Shown here: positions 1 through 7,304 of the stretch, one piece after another
Layout of the letters: every line of letters starts with the position of its first letter
Position numbering within the stretch: the first letter of the stretch is position 1
NCBI GenBank assembly: GCA_002352055.1
Contig: DEHS01000038.1
Coordinates: 1-8,124, forward strand
Reading direction: 5' to 3'
DNA length: 8,124 nucleotides
From: Legionellaceae bacterium UBA2794
GTDB lineage: Bacteria > Pseudomonadota > Gammaproteobacteria > Legionellales > Legionellaceae
Program-made: the position numbers and the translations under genes
Notes under the pieces: generated by a model
The model's input: only the letters and a program-made list of their open reading frames with translations
Database searches by the model: none
What the model was told of the DNA's origin: nothing

Positions 1-104
1 CAAGATGTGTAGAAGATTCAGGGACAAGCCGCGGTACGTAGAGAAGTGTTACGGAAAATATATATTATGGATGCCAGATTAATAACAAATAAACTTTATC
101 TTAA
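1..104. other. Non-coding left edge with a GC-rich patch, possible intergenic repeat remnant
   Basis: No supported gene lies here. Bases 22-40 (gggacaagccgcggtacgt) are clearly richer in G and C than the surroundings. They contain the overlapping palindromes CCGCGG, GTAC and TACGTA. The rest, 50-104, is AT-rich and forms the downstream flank of the minus-strand gene ending at 105. I see no stem followed by a T-tract that would make a convincing terminator. The patch resembles, from memory only, short GC-rich repeats scattered between genes in Legionella-type genomes. That identification is a guess, and the element would be truncated by the window edge. Confidence 0.25.
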
Positions 105-1961
105 TCAGGCAAGTGCCAAATAATTACCAACGGGCTGTGCCGCTATTTCGCCAATCTGCAACTTTGCATTATGTCGGGCTTTACCATGCCATAGTTCTGC
201 ACCAAGATACATCACAGTTAGAACTATCGCAGCCGGCCAGCAAATAGCAAAGGTGGTAATCAGAATCATCGGCATTACGGTATTTTTAGTCATGGTAAAA
301 ATAAAATCAGATCGGGCGGTCTGGAATTCTTTTAATGCTATATTATACTTCTGCTCTGCTAATTTTTCAGGCACTAATGGCTTGTCAGGATTCCCATCTT
401 GCACAAGTCTCATACTGCATAGCTGTGCCTCCTCTAAATACAAACTTTTTTCTTTATACAGTGCATAAACATCTCCTGAAAGATACATTGCCACTGCTAC
501 AGTACAAACAAAGAAAGAACTGGCAATTAAAATAGGGGCACTAACTAACATTGAGACGGTGAAGCCCATCATTAACAACGAAGCTGCCACCGCATTAAAA
601 TAAAATGCTGCTTGTTTTGTCTGCCATTTATACTCCAAGTCAGCTAATTGTTGGTTAAGAAGATTAATATGCTTTTCTCTTTCAACTGCATTGATGTTAT
701 TTACATAGTACTGCCTATCTTCCGTGTACTGAGCCTTTTTAGTCAAATAATCCTGTTTGGCTAAATTACAACGATATAACATCTGAAATACGTCATATCC
801 TAAGAACACGGCGGTAATGAAACCTGCAGCAGGGCCAGAAATCCCAAATATCTGATTAAAGTTAGTAAGTAGATTAATGACTGACCAGACGACATCATTC
901 ATGAAATTACAATGTCTCTTGTACAGCTCAAATTTAAACCGCTCATAGCGGGAAGTAGGTTCGGGAGTATGAGCTTGTGTGGTTTTGTCAGTAATCAAAT
1001 CTTTTACGAAGTCTTCGTTTAGGCGAATAGTATGCTTGTCATTAATTTGTTCAAACAATGCAATTTTTGCCTCATCATTAATTAAGTTTAATGGTAGAGC
1101 ATCGCCTGAATAATTGATGTAATATAAACTCATCCCTTCAGGATTATTTCCAATCACAATATAACTTTTAAGGTATCCATTAACGGTATCTCGATCAGGA
1201 AGTTCATCTAGCTTATTAACATCACACCCTTGAATCAAACCCTTTTCTGCTTTCGTTGGAAAAAAAGTATGTTTGACTAAGAGGCCTGCGTCAATAATAA
1301 ATCGTGTAAGGAAAAAACCCACACTGAAATAATTGATAACTCCTATTGGTGCTTTAAATACCGCAATTATTTTATCAACATCCGTATGAGTTCCTATAAG
1401 AGCATCCAATTTCTCTATCAGTTTTAATTCTTTAGCCAAATTTAAACTTTGGGTTAGAGTCAATCGGCAGAACGCCCAATAAAGACGACATAAGTTAGCA
1501 AAAGCCACATAATCCCGGACCTGAGATATATGTCCTGGAGCAGTGACTAAATTATTAAAAGAGGTTTTGATTGATTTTCTCAGTTTGAGAGAAAAACTGG
1601 CAGGTTCTTCTTGATTGGTAAATTGGTTAGTATTGAGAAAATTTTTTATTTCTGTTTTGAAATCTTCAAATTTTTTGGCGTTTTCTTTTTGGCCATATGC
1701 TTCATAGAAGCTATTAAGCATGGCAGCACAGTAATAGCAATACAACCAAAAGATATCATTATCGTGATTCTTATCTAACATTTTAAATAAGTCGTTAAAT
1801 TCTGTTTCTATACGATTTTGATTTTGAATTAGGTATGCATAATTAATTGTTTCAACCCTTTCATCGACAGTATTTGTATTTCGGTTTTCTACCCTTGAGA
1901 ACTCTTCAAAAAAAAGATGTTCATTTTTACGAAAAAATAAGCTTGCATCTGAATAGGGCAT
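105..1961 (-). CDS. Uncharacterised multi-pass membrane protein with coiled-coil linker (618 aa)
   Basis: I do not recognise a named family. The protein starts at ATG (1961) behind a weak GAG and ends with TGA at 105. Residues 1-200 look soluble and helical, rich in aromatic residues and cysteine (for example LYCYYCAAML near 73-82 and LCRLYWAFCRL near 157-167). Hydrophobic stretches follow near 205-228, 370-393, a pair at about 452-473 and 474-497, and 562-590. Between the second stretch and the pair, residues 400-450 are charged and heptad-like, probably a coiled coil. A similar helical charged linker (about 500-555) precedes the last membrane segment. There is no obvious signal peptide, enzyme motif or nucleotide-binding motif. 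It is divergent from the coiled-coil gene at 2293. Large orphan proteins mixing coiled coils and hydrophobic hairpins are frequent among Legionella Dot/Icm substrates, so an effector role is possible. An ordinary inner-membrane protein is equally allowed. The reading frame is intact and clearly coding; the function is unknown. Confidence 0.85.
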   Translation of the reverse strand: MPYSDASLFFRKNEHLFFEEFSRVENRNTNTVDERVETINYAYLIQNQNRIETEFNDLFKMLDKNHDNDIFWLYCYYCAAMLNSFYEAYGQKENAKKFEDFKTEIKNFLNTNQFTNQEEPASFSLKLRKSIKTSFNNLVTAPGHISQVRDYVAFANLCRLYWAFCRLTLTQSLNLAKELKLIEKLDALIGTHTDVDKIIAVFKAPIGVINYFSVGFFLTRFIIDAGLLVKHTFFPTKAEKGLIQGCDVNKLDELPDRDTVNGYLKSYIVIGNNPEGMSLYYINYSGDALPLNLINDEAKIALFEQINDKHTIRLNEDFVKDLITDKTTQAHTPEPTSRYERFKFELYKRHCNFMNDVVWSVINLLTNFNQIFGISGPAAGFITAVFLGYDVFQMLYRCNLAKQDYLTKKAQYTEDRQYYVNNINAVEREKHINLLNQQLADLEYKWQTKQAAFYFNAVAASLLMMGFTVSMLVSAPILIASSFFVCTVAVAMYLSGDVYALYKEKSLYLEEAQLCSMRLVQDGNPDKPLVPEKLAEQKYNIALKEFQTARSDFIFTMTKNTVMPMILITTFAICWPAAIVLTVMYLGAELWHGKARHNAKLQIGEIAAQPVGNYLALA

Positions 1962-1978
1962 ACTAATAGCTCACAAAA

Positions 1979-1984
1979 ATTATA
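1979..1984 (-). promoter_or_regulatory. Possible -10 element for the 618-aa membrane protein gene
   Basis: Read on the minus strand this is TATAAT, a perfect sigma-70 -10 hexamer, 17 bases before the ATG at 1961. The matching -35 position (CGTACT at 17-base spacing) is poor. The implied 5' leader is only about ten bases, leaving little room for the weak GAG ribosome site. A chance match in AT-rich DNA is quite possible. Confidence 0.25.
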
Positions 1985-2188
1985 CATGAAGTTTGATTTA
2001 TAGTACGTTATCATCACCTTGTGTTTTTGACAAGCCCTTATTGTATTATTATTTTACACCCCATCATATATTTATTACCTCTTCACTCTGCTCAATACAA
2101 ATACATCTTCCTACACCAAAGCAATTATCCATCAAGACTTTTTTATGAATTGTTGAGGCATTTGAAACCATGCCTGGGTATCTGTTTA

Positions 2189-2200
2189 AACGATATCGTT
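2189..2200. repeat. Perfect 12-base palindrome, possible operator
   Basis: AACGATATCGTT reads the same on both strands. It sits about 93 bases upstream of the plus-strand start at 2293 and 228 bases from the minus-strand start at 1961. A dimeric regulator could bind such a site between divergent genes. There is no regulator gene in the window and no second copy to support this. Confidence 0.3.
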
Positions 2201-2281
2201 CTTACTTGATTATTTACGAAATGGTTACATTAGCTTACACTCCCTTAACTATACGCTGTCGGATAAGCTGACTTTGGAAAT

Positions 2282-2286
2282 AAGGA
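2282..2286 (+). promoter_or_regulatory. Ribosome binding site of the 566-aa coiled-coil protein gene
   Basis: AAGGA lies six bases before the ATG at 2293. This is a good Shine-Dalgarno match and spacing, and it fixes the start of the downstream gene. Confidence 0.75.
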
Positions 2287-2292
2287 TAAGTT

Positions 2293-3993
2293 ATGGGATT
2301 AGAACACATAATAATAAATAATGAATTATCACCAAGAACTCGTGCTTTAATCTCTACCTCCTCTTTTTCAGAGCTTAGAAATTATCTGCTCAGCAGGAGT
2401 CCATTAAAAACGATCATAGAGGAGATCAATCAGTTAATAGATCAGGAATACCTACGTGATAAAACGCGTTTTCTTGAAATACTTACAGATGAAGCCTATG
2501 CACTCCAAATAGCCAACGATGAAAATGATTTCCACCAGGATTCAATAGAGGAGAAAAATGACAAAGCCTTATTTATCTCTTATGGGGAAGAGTCCACCAA
2601 TTTAGAAAATCAGCGAAACTATTTAAAAAAGGAGATTTTGCAAGGGAACAGTCAATTAGACATGATTGAAAGAAAAATCATGCAATTCAATCACATTTCC
2701 TATAATACACAAGCAATAACCATTCATACTCATGGGCATCCTAACGTCCATACACATGAAAATCCAAATCATTCTGTTTCTATCCATCATCGAACACAAA
2801 GCCATAGTCAACATTCTTCACAGGTGCATTTGATGGGCACACAAACCTGGAGCCATATTAATGAAATGACTGGGTTACAGAATGAATATTCTATTCAAAA
2901 AGGATTTATCATTGAATCAGAGCAAAAACTCAATGATGTGAATAAACGTTTGGCGAAGCTTGAAGACCTTAAAAGGGAGTTACCTCAACGCCTAAACATT
3001 CGAAAAATAAAACAACACGAACGTATTAATCGTGCCTTAATCCGGGAGCATAACAATAAATCACCAGAACAGCTTTCTCAAAAAAATAAATATGATTTAG
3101 AGATTAAAATGAAGCAACAAATCCATTCATTGGATGAGCAATTGCAAGATTTAAAACGCGAACTGTGGCGGAAAAGCTACCCTTGTTACCTGGAAAGTCT
3201 TAATAACCTCCTGCTATCAGGAGAACTTAATCATATGAAACTTGAGGAACGCGGGCCTTTAACAAAGATATTAAAGTACATGCAAGTGTATTCTTCAAAA
3301 CAAAACGAGTTAGAGCGTTTATCACTATCCTATGACAGTCAAGTGAGGGAGCTCGAAAATATTAAAAGATCACAAAAAGGCAACACGGCCAAAATTTTAT
3401 CAAACAGTAACACAGAGGAAAACTTGCATAAACAAAATAGATTTCTGATGCAAGAGGATAACCGATTAAATCATTTACTTGATCGGACCACTCAAAAAAG
3501 AAACACCGCTTTGTTTTGCTCTTTAGGAGGAGGGATAAGTACCGCCGCGAGTGCCGCAGCAATCACACTTTTGGTCATGAATCCCATAGTGTTTATAGTT
3601 CCAGGAATATTGTTATTAGCAACAATTGGTTCATTTTTATTTGCTGCTACTGTACACCGCGTGCAAAAATCAAACCTCGAGTACGATATCAACACGAATA
3701 ACACCAGTAGAAAAAGAAATGATCTAACCATAAAGGGGTTAAAGACCCATTCTCAGGAACTACTAAATAGCAATCTTAGCTTAAAGAGGAATATAAGTGA
3801 GCGTGAACAAGAAATCTCAAATAAAAAAAATGAACTAAGTGCATTAGAAAGTTCACTAAAAGTGTTGCTCCAAAACGCAGAGTCAGTGGGAGAAATGCCT
3901 AAGTTCTCAATTCAAAGGGGTATTTTTGACGCGCAAGAGCCTTCTGCTCCTTGTATAACTGAATTAGATGAGCTCAAGGTGACACCTTATTAA
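2293..3993 (+). CDS. Uncharacterised coiled-coil protein with His-rich insert and membrane hairpin (566 aa), effector candidate
   Basis: I cannot name a family. The ATG at 2293 follows a good AAGGA site and the frame runs intact to TAA at 3993. Residues 1-140 are polar and helical. Residues 145-179 hold 11 histidines in 35 positions, including an imperfect tandem octapeptide (IHTHGHPN at 144-151, VHTHENPN at 152-159). Long charged heptad-like helices fill roughly 195-295 and 330-400. A Gly/Ala-rich hydrophobic double segment (about 405-455, with proline near 431 and 437) looks like a membrane hairpin. Another coiled coil covers about 480-530. The C-terminus is acidic and polar (E549, E557, D559, E560, ending KVTPY), which loosely fits the Glu-rich tail and near-terminal hydrophobic residue of Legionella Dot/Icm signals. 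The gene converges on mnmE with a 37-base gap. Helix-rich structural or tethering protein is all the sequence shows. Secretion and host-membrane action are inference, and metal binding by the histidine cluster is a hypothesis. Confidence 0.87.
   Translation: MGLEHIIINNELSPRTRALISTSSFSELRNYLLSRSPLKTIIEEINQLIDQEYLRDKTRFLEILTDEAYALQIANDENDFHQDSIEEKNDKALFISYGEESTNLENQRNYLKKEILQGNSQLDMIERKIMQFNHISYNTQAITIHTHGHPNVHTHENPNHSVSIHHRTQSHSQHSSQVHLMGTQTWSHINEMTGLQNEYSIQKGFIIESEQKLNDVNKRLAKLEDLKRELPQRLNIRKIKQHERINRALIREHNNKSPEQLSQKNKYDLEIKMKQQIHSLDEQLQDLKRELWRKSYPCYLESLNNLLLSGELNHMKLEERGPLTKILKYMQVYSSKQNELERLSLSYDSQVRELENIKRSQKGNTAKILSNSNTEENLHKQNRFLMQEDNRLNHLLDRTTQKRNTALFCSLGGGISTAASAAAITLLVMNPIVFIVPGILLLATIGSFLFAATVHRVQKSNLEYDINTNNTSRKRNDLTIKGLKTHSQELLNSNLSLKRNISEREQEISNKKNELSALESSLKVLLQNAESVGEMPKFSIQRGIFDAQEPSAPCITELDELKVTPY
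2722..2829 (+). repeat. Coding region of histidine-rich insert with imperfect tandem octapeptide
   Basis: Codons 144-179 of the coiled-coil gene encode 11 histidines. The first two units (2722-2745 and 2746-2769) encode IHTHGHPN and VHTHENPN. The units match at five of eight residues (HTH and the final PN), while the DNA has drifted at silent sites, so this is an old duplication or selection on the protein pattern. Confidence 0.7.
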
Positions 3994-4030
3994 AATTATT
4001 CAGATAGAATTTATAGCTCAAATAAGCTGA

Positions 4031-5371
4031 TTATTTACCAATACAAAAACTGGAAAAAATTTTCCCGAGTAAATCATCAGAGGTAAATTCACCGGTAATT
4101 TCTGATAGCAATTGGTGTGCTAATCTCAGATCTTCTGCTAATAACTCACCGGCTCGATGGACGGCTAATTGGTTCTGTCCCGTAAGTAATACCGATTTTG
4201 CAGCGTCTAGCGCCTGGAGATGGCGACGTCGCGCTAAAAATTGGCCTTCTTCGGGTTGATAACCCACAACATTTTTAATCACCTTCTTCAGTTCATCCAT
4301 TCCCGCACCGGATTTTGCTGAAATATATACAGTATGTTTCTCTATGCGAACGGGCAGGTCTTGTATGTCAATTTTATTAAAAACAGTAATAATTGGGACA
4401 TGAGCAGGTAGCGATGTACGTATCTCTGCTAATAGGGGTGTGTGCTGTTCGGGATCTTTTAAATCGATTAGTAAAAGAACACAATCAGCCTTTTCTAATT
4501 CAAGCCAGGCACGTTTTATCCCTTCTTGTTCCACAAGATCATCACTAACCCTTAATCCTGCGGTATCAATAATGTGGAGCGGTATTTCATCAAGTAAAAT
4601 ATGCTCGCGCATCACATCACGAGTAGTGCCTGGAACATCGGTAACAATAGCTACATCACGACCGGCAAGGCTGTTAATTAAGGTCGACTTGCCTGCATTT
4701 GGTCTGCCAGCGATAACTATCGAAAGTCCTTCGCGTAAAATGACTCCCTGATTCGCCTGTGCGCGAATTAAATCTAATTCAGTAATTATAGTTTGTAGTA
4801 AATGAGCTACTTTACCATCGTTTAAAAAATCAATTTCTTCTTCCGGAAAATCTATCGCCGCTTCAACGTATAACCTTAAGGTTATTAATTGCTCATTGAG
4901 ATGATTGATTTTATGTGAAAAATCGCCTTGTAGCGTTTTAAAAGCCATTCGGGCTGCTGTTTGTGAGCTGGCCTGAATTAAATCAGCAATCGCTTCGGCT
5001 TGCGTGAGGTCAATTTTATCGTTAAGAAAAGCTCGCTCAGAAAACTCTCCTGGTCTCGCTATACGGGCTCCTAAAGAAACGGACTCTTTTATCAGCATAT
5101 CGAGAATTATGGGTGAACCATGAGCCTGAATTTCAATAACATCTTCGCCGGTAAATGAAGCTGGTGCTTTGAAATAAAGCATTATGCCTTGATCAGTTAG
5201 TTCCTTCTCACCCGTATAAAAGGAGCAAAAGCTGGCTAATCGTGGTTCCAGAGATTTATTACCATTGAGTTTTAGCGCGATGGTGTAGGCCTGTGGGCCA
5301 GATAGGCGAATGATGCCTACCCCACCGCGGCCGGGTGGGGTAGCTATAGCAACTATGGTATCTGATGACAT
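4031..5371 (-). CDS. mnmE: tRNA uridine-5-carboxymethylaminomethyl synthesis GTPase MnmE (TrmE)
   Basis: With MnmG, MnmE adds an aminomethyl-type group to C5 of the wobble uridine (U34) of certain tRNAs, using a methylene-tetrahydrofolate carbon, and acts in the cytoplasm. At 446 residues it has the normal full length. The N-terminal folate-binding domain opens with DTIVAIATPPGRGGVGIIR (4-22). Helical arms flank an inserted GTPase domain with P-loop GRPNAGKST (222-230), the PGTTRD switch (247-252), DTAG (269-272), NKID (332-335) and SAK (351-353). The C-terminus is the family signature CIGK, with catalytic Cys443, so all key residues are present. Its ATG lies two bases after the yidC stop with no ribosome site visible, so translation probably depends on ribosomes finishing yidC. 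It is the last gene of the rpmH-rnpA-yidD-yidC-mnmE unit. No clear terminator follows before the convergent gene. Confidence 0.98.
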   Translation of the reverse strand: MSSDTIVAIATPPGRGGVGIIRLSGPQAYTIALKLNGNKSLEPRLASFCSFYTGEKELTDQGIMLYFKAPASFTGEDVIEIQAHGSPIILDMLIKESVSLGARIARPGEFSERAFLNDKIDLTQAEAIADLIQASSQTAARMAFKTLQGDFSHKINHLNEQLITLRLYVEAAIDFPEEEIDFLNDGKVAHLLQTIITELDLIRAQANQGVILREGLSIVIAGRPNAGKSTLINSLAGRDVAIVTDVPGTTRDVMREHILLDEIPLHIIDTAGLRVSDDLVEQEGIKRAWLELEKADCVLLLIDLKDPEQHTPLLAEIRTSLPAHVPIITVFNKIDIQDLPVRIEKHTVYISAKSGAGMDELKKVIKNVVGYQPEEGQFLARRRHLQALDAAKSVLLTGQNQLAVHRAGELLAEDLRLAHQLLSEITGEFTSDDLLGKIFSSFCIGK

Positions 5372-5373
5372 CG

Positions 5374-7056
5374 TTATTTAGTGGTAGCAACCAGTTTTTT
5401 TACCGGTTTGTCATCAGAATATTTACGTGTAATGTACCATTGTTGCAATATGGATAAAGTGTTATTCACAATCCAGTACAATACTAAACCTGATGGAAAG
5501 TTCCAGAATAGACCAGTAAATAAAACGGGTAAAAACATCATTACTTTCGCCTGCATTGGATCTGGTGGCGCTGGATTTAATTTTTGCTGAATTAACATGG
5601 TCGCACCCATAATCAAAGGCAGGACATGATAAGGATCGGGCGATGCCAAATCTTTAATCCAGAAGATAAAAGGAGCTTGTCTTAATTCGACACTTTCCAA
5701 TAATACCCAATAGAGCGCGATAAAAACCGGTATTTGAATGATTATCGGAAGACAGCCACCCAATGGATTCACTTTTTCCTGACGGTAAAGCTCCATCGTT
5801 GCCTGACTAATCTTAGCTTTGTCATCCCCATAACGTTCACGTAACGCTTGCAATTTAGGTTGTAATTTACGCATTCCAGCCATTGATTTGTAGCTGGTCG
5901 CGGATAAACGATAAAAAGCTAATTTTATTAATACCGTTACTAAAACGATAGACCAGCCCCAATTACCGACAAAATTATAAATTGCTTTCATTAAAGAAAA
6001 TAACAGGGAAGAGACAAACCATAAAATGCCGTAATCAACTGTCAGGTCCAGTGAAGGGGAAATACTTTTTAACACGCTGGTAATTTCGGGGCCAATATAC
6101 AATTTGGCTCCAATCTCTTTTTGCTGCTGGGGCTGAACCACTATAGTCTGACTTACAGATCCAATAGTAAAATCACCATTCATTGCACGAGTATAAAATT
6201 TATTCTCACTGTTAGCATGAGGAATCCAGGCGCTTAAAAAATAATGCTGCTGCATGGCAATCCAGCCACCTTTTGCATCTACATCCAGATTATTTTTGCT
6301 CATATCACCAAAACTGACTTTTTGGTACCGATTCACCCCTGGATTAGAATAGGAAGCTCCGGTAAATGAGCCGACATGAAAAATGCTTGATTTATCTTCT
6401 TTGGGGGAACTGCGTAAAAGCTGTGTATTTAAATAACCCTTCCACTCAGTAACACCATTATTGATTATTTTATAATTCACATTAACAAGATAACTGCCCT
6501 TAGTAAAAGTAAATTCCTTTTTAACCGCTAATCCATCCTCATTTTTACCATCAAGCGTAACAGTCAATTGATTTTGATCAGGATTTAATTGATAACTCTG
6601 TTGTGCTGTGGTGAATCCTAAATCCAGAGATTTGACATTCTGACCAGAGGAAATAAACAAACTGCTATTAGCAACATAACGTTCACCAGCATTATTTTGC
6701 AACAAAGGGAAAGGTTTATTTTTCTCTTCGACATTAAGCGGATATTCCAGCAATTGACCGTTAACGATGTCACCTTGTTTTAAATCTATAGCTACATCAA
6801 GGACATCCGTTTTAATCTGGACTAATTGAGCAGGATTCGATGCATTACTTTGTTCATCAGTAGTTGTCGAATGTATTGGTGCCGAACTCGGCTCATTCTG
6901 ATTTATTTGCGGTAACAAATGACCTTCTTGAGTCAGCTGACTGGTTGGAGCTTGAGTCAAAGGAGGCTTGGCGGGATAATCTATCTGCCAGGTGTTCCAG
7001 AGTGATAAACCAATTAGCGCAAGCGCTGTATAAAGTACAATGCGTCGTATATCCAT
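5374..7056 (-). CDS. yidC: Membrane protein insertase YidC (Oxa1 family)
   Basis: YidC inserts and folds inner-membrane proteins, alone or with SecYEG. The 560-residue protein has the gammaproteobacterial layout. TM1 (about 5-22) is followed by a large periplasmic beta domain (roughly 80-335) reached through a Gln/Thr/Pro-rich linker. Next come an amphipathic helix (about 342-360), TM2 (about 363-383), the cytoplasmic hairpin loop (384-433, with SMAGMRKLQPKLQALRERYG at 391-410) and TM3 from KVNPLGGCLPIIIQIPVF (428-445). TM4 lies near 478-490 and TM5 near 506-530, followed by a short basic tail. The groove position that is arginine in E. coli (R366 in my alignment from memory) appears to be Lys378 here, a conservative change also expected in other gammaproteobacteria. 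The ATG shares its A with the yidD stop (TAATG). A weak GAGAAG lies five bases upstream, so coupling with yidD is likely. Confidence 0.98.
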   Translation of the reverse strand: MDIRRIVLYTALALIGLSLWNTWQIDYPAKPPLTQAPTSQLTQEGHLLPQINQNEPSSAPIHSTTTDEQSNASNPAQLVQIKTDVLDVAIDLKQGDIVNGQLLEYPLNVEEKNKPFPLLQNNAGERYVANSSLFISSGQNVKSLDLGFTTAQQSYQLNPDQNQLTVTLDGKNEDGLAVKKEFTFTKGSYLVNVNYKIINNGVTEWKGYLNTQLLRSSPKEDKSSIFHVGSFTGASYSNPGVNRYQKVSFGDMSKNNLDVDAKGGWIAMQQHYFLSAWIPHANSENKFYTRAMNGDFTIGSVSQTIVVQPQQQKEIGAKLYIGPEITSVLKSISPSLDLTVDYGILWFVSSLLFSLMKAIYNFVGNWGWSIVLVTVLIKLAFYRLSATSYKSMAGMRKLQPKLQALRERYGDDKAKISQATMELYRQEKVNPLGGCLPIIIQIPVFIALYWVLLESVELRQAPFIFWIKDLASPDPYHVLPLIMGATMLIQQKLNPAPPDPMQAKVMMFLPVLFTGLFWNFPSGLVLYWIVNNTLSILQQWYITRKYSDDKPVKKLVATTK

Positions 7057-7304
7057 TAAAGCTTCTCATCATTAGGGAGTACAGGATCGTAACCACCACG
7101 CGACCAAGGGTGGCAACGTAATAATCGTTTAAGAGCCATCCAAAAACCTTTGCTAATACCATGGTATAAAATAGCACTTTCTGCATACCTGGAGCAACTA
7201 GGATAATATCGGCAGCTGGGTTTAATAAGCGGGGCAATCAAGTATTGATATAACTTAATAGGAAAGCAAACTATTTGTCGAAGCATGAGGTTAATTTTTC
7301 CCAT
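7056..7304 (-). CDS. yidD: Membrane protein insertion efficiency factor YidD
   Basis: YidD is a small inner-membrane-associated protein that helps YidC-dependent insertion; its mechanism is not well defined. The 82 residues match the family. An amphipathic N-terminus (FPIKLYQYLIAPLIKPS, 14-30) leads into the cysteine motif CRYYPSCSRYA (31-41). The conserved core CHPWSRGGYDPV (64-75) follows. The first ATG (7304) lies 34 bases inside rnpA. An in-frame ATG at residue 7 (7286) would shorten the overlap to 16 bases. YidD homologues often begin a few residues before the basic-hydrophobic helix, so either start is possible and neither has a strong ribosome site. The stop overlaps the yidC start by one base, fitting a shared role in membrane insertion. 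Confidence 0.95.
   Translation of the reverse strand: MGKINLMLRQIVCFPIKLYQYLIAPLIKPSCRYYPSCSRYAESAILYHGISKGFWMALKRLLRCHPWSRGGYDPVLPNDEKL

Larger units (their letters stand above)
1962..2292. promoter_or_regulatory. Divergent intergenic region, 331 bases, regulatory region of two orphan genes
   Basis: This gap separates the minus-strand gene starting at 1961 from the plus-strand gene starting at 2293, so it should hold both promoters. I find a perfect 12-base palindrome (2189-2200), a possible minus-strand -10 (1979-1984) and a good ribosome binding site just before 2293. I see no strong plus-strand sigma-70 promoter, no tandem TTAAT motif of the PmrA type, no tRNA and no terminator-like hairpin. 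A short open frame (2021-2209) is not convincing as a gene. Confidence 0.6.

Noticed and set aside
2021..2209. Small plus-strand open frame of 62 codons in the divergent intergenic region
   Set aside because: It needs a GTG start, has no ribosome site, and its translation (many Ile, Leu, Tyr, His and Cys) looks like translated AT-rich non-coding DNA. I cannot exclude a decayed gene, but nothing supports one.
2170..2274. Second short plus-strand frame beginning MPGYLFKRYRSYL
   Set aside because: About 34 codons with no ribosome site. It ends just before the ribosome site of the gene at 2293, so it probably overlaps that gene's promoter. It looked briefly like a gene-tail remnant, but no family could be recognised.
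3492..3731. Minus-strand frames opposite the hydrophobic hairpin of the 566-aa protein
   Set aside because: Antisense of a hydrophobic-coding segment often gives another hydrophobic frame. No ribosome site or family resemblance is seen.
4009..4029. Possible terminator hairpin from tagctcaaataagctga
   Set aside because: The stem is only about four base pairs (AGCT/AGCT) and no T-run follows on either strand.
4440..4751. 103-codon plus-strand frame opposite mnmE
   Set aside because: It is antisense to the GTPase domain of mnmE, Ser- and Arg-rich as expected from reverse reading, with no independent signals.
6893..7237. 114-codon minus-strand frame across the yidD/yidC junction
   Set aside because: It is an out-of-frame shadow of yidD and the 5' part of yidC, both of which are certain.
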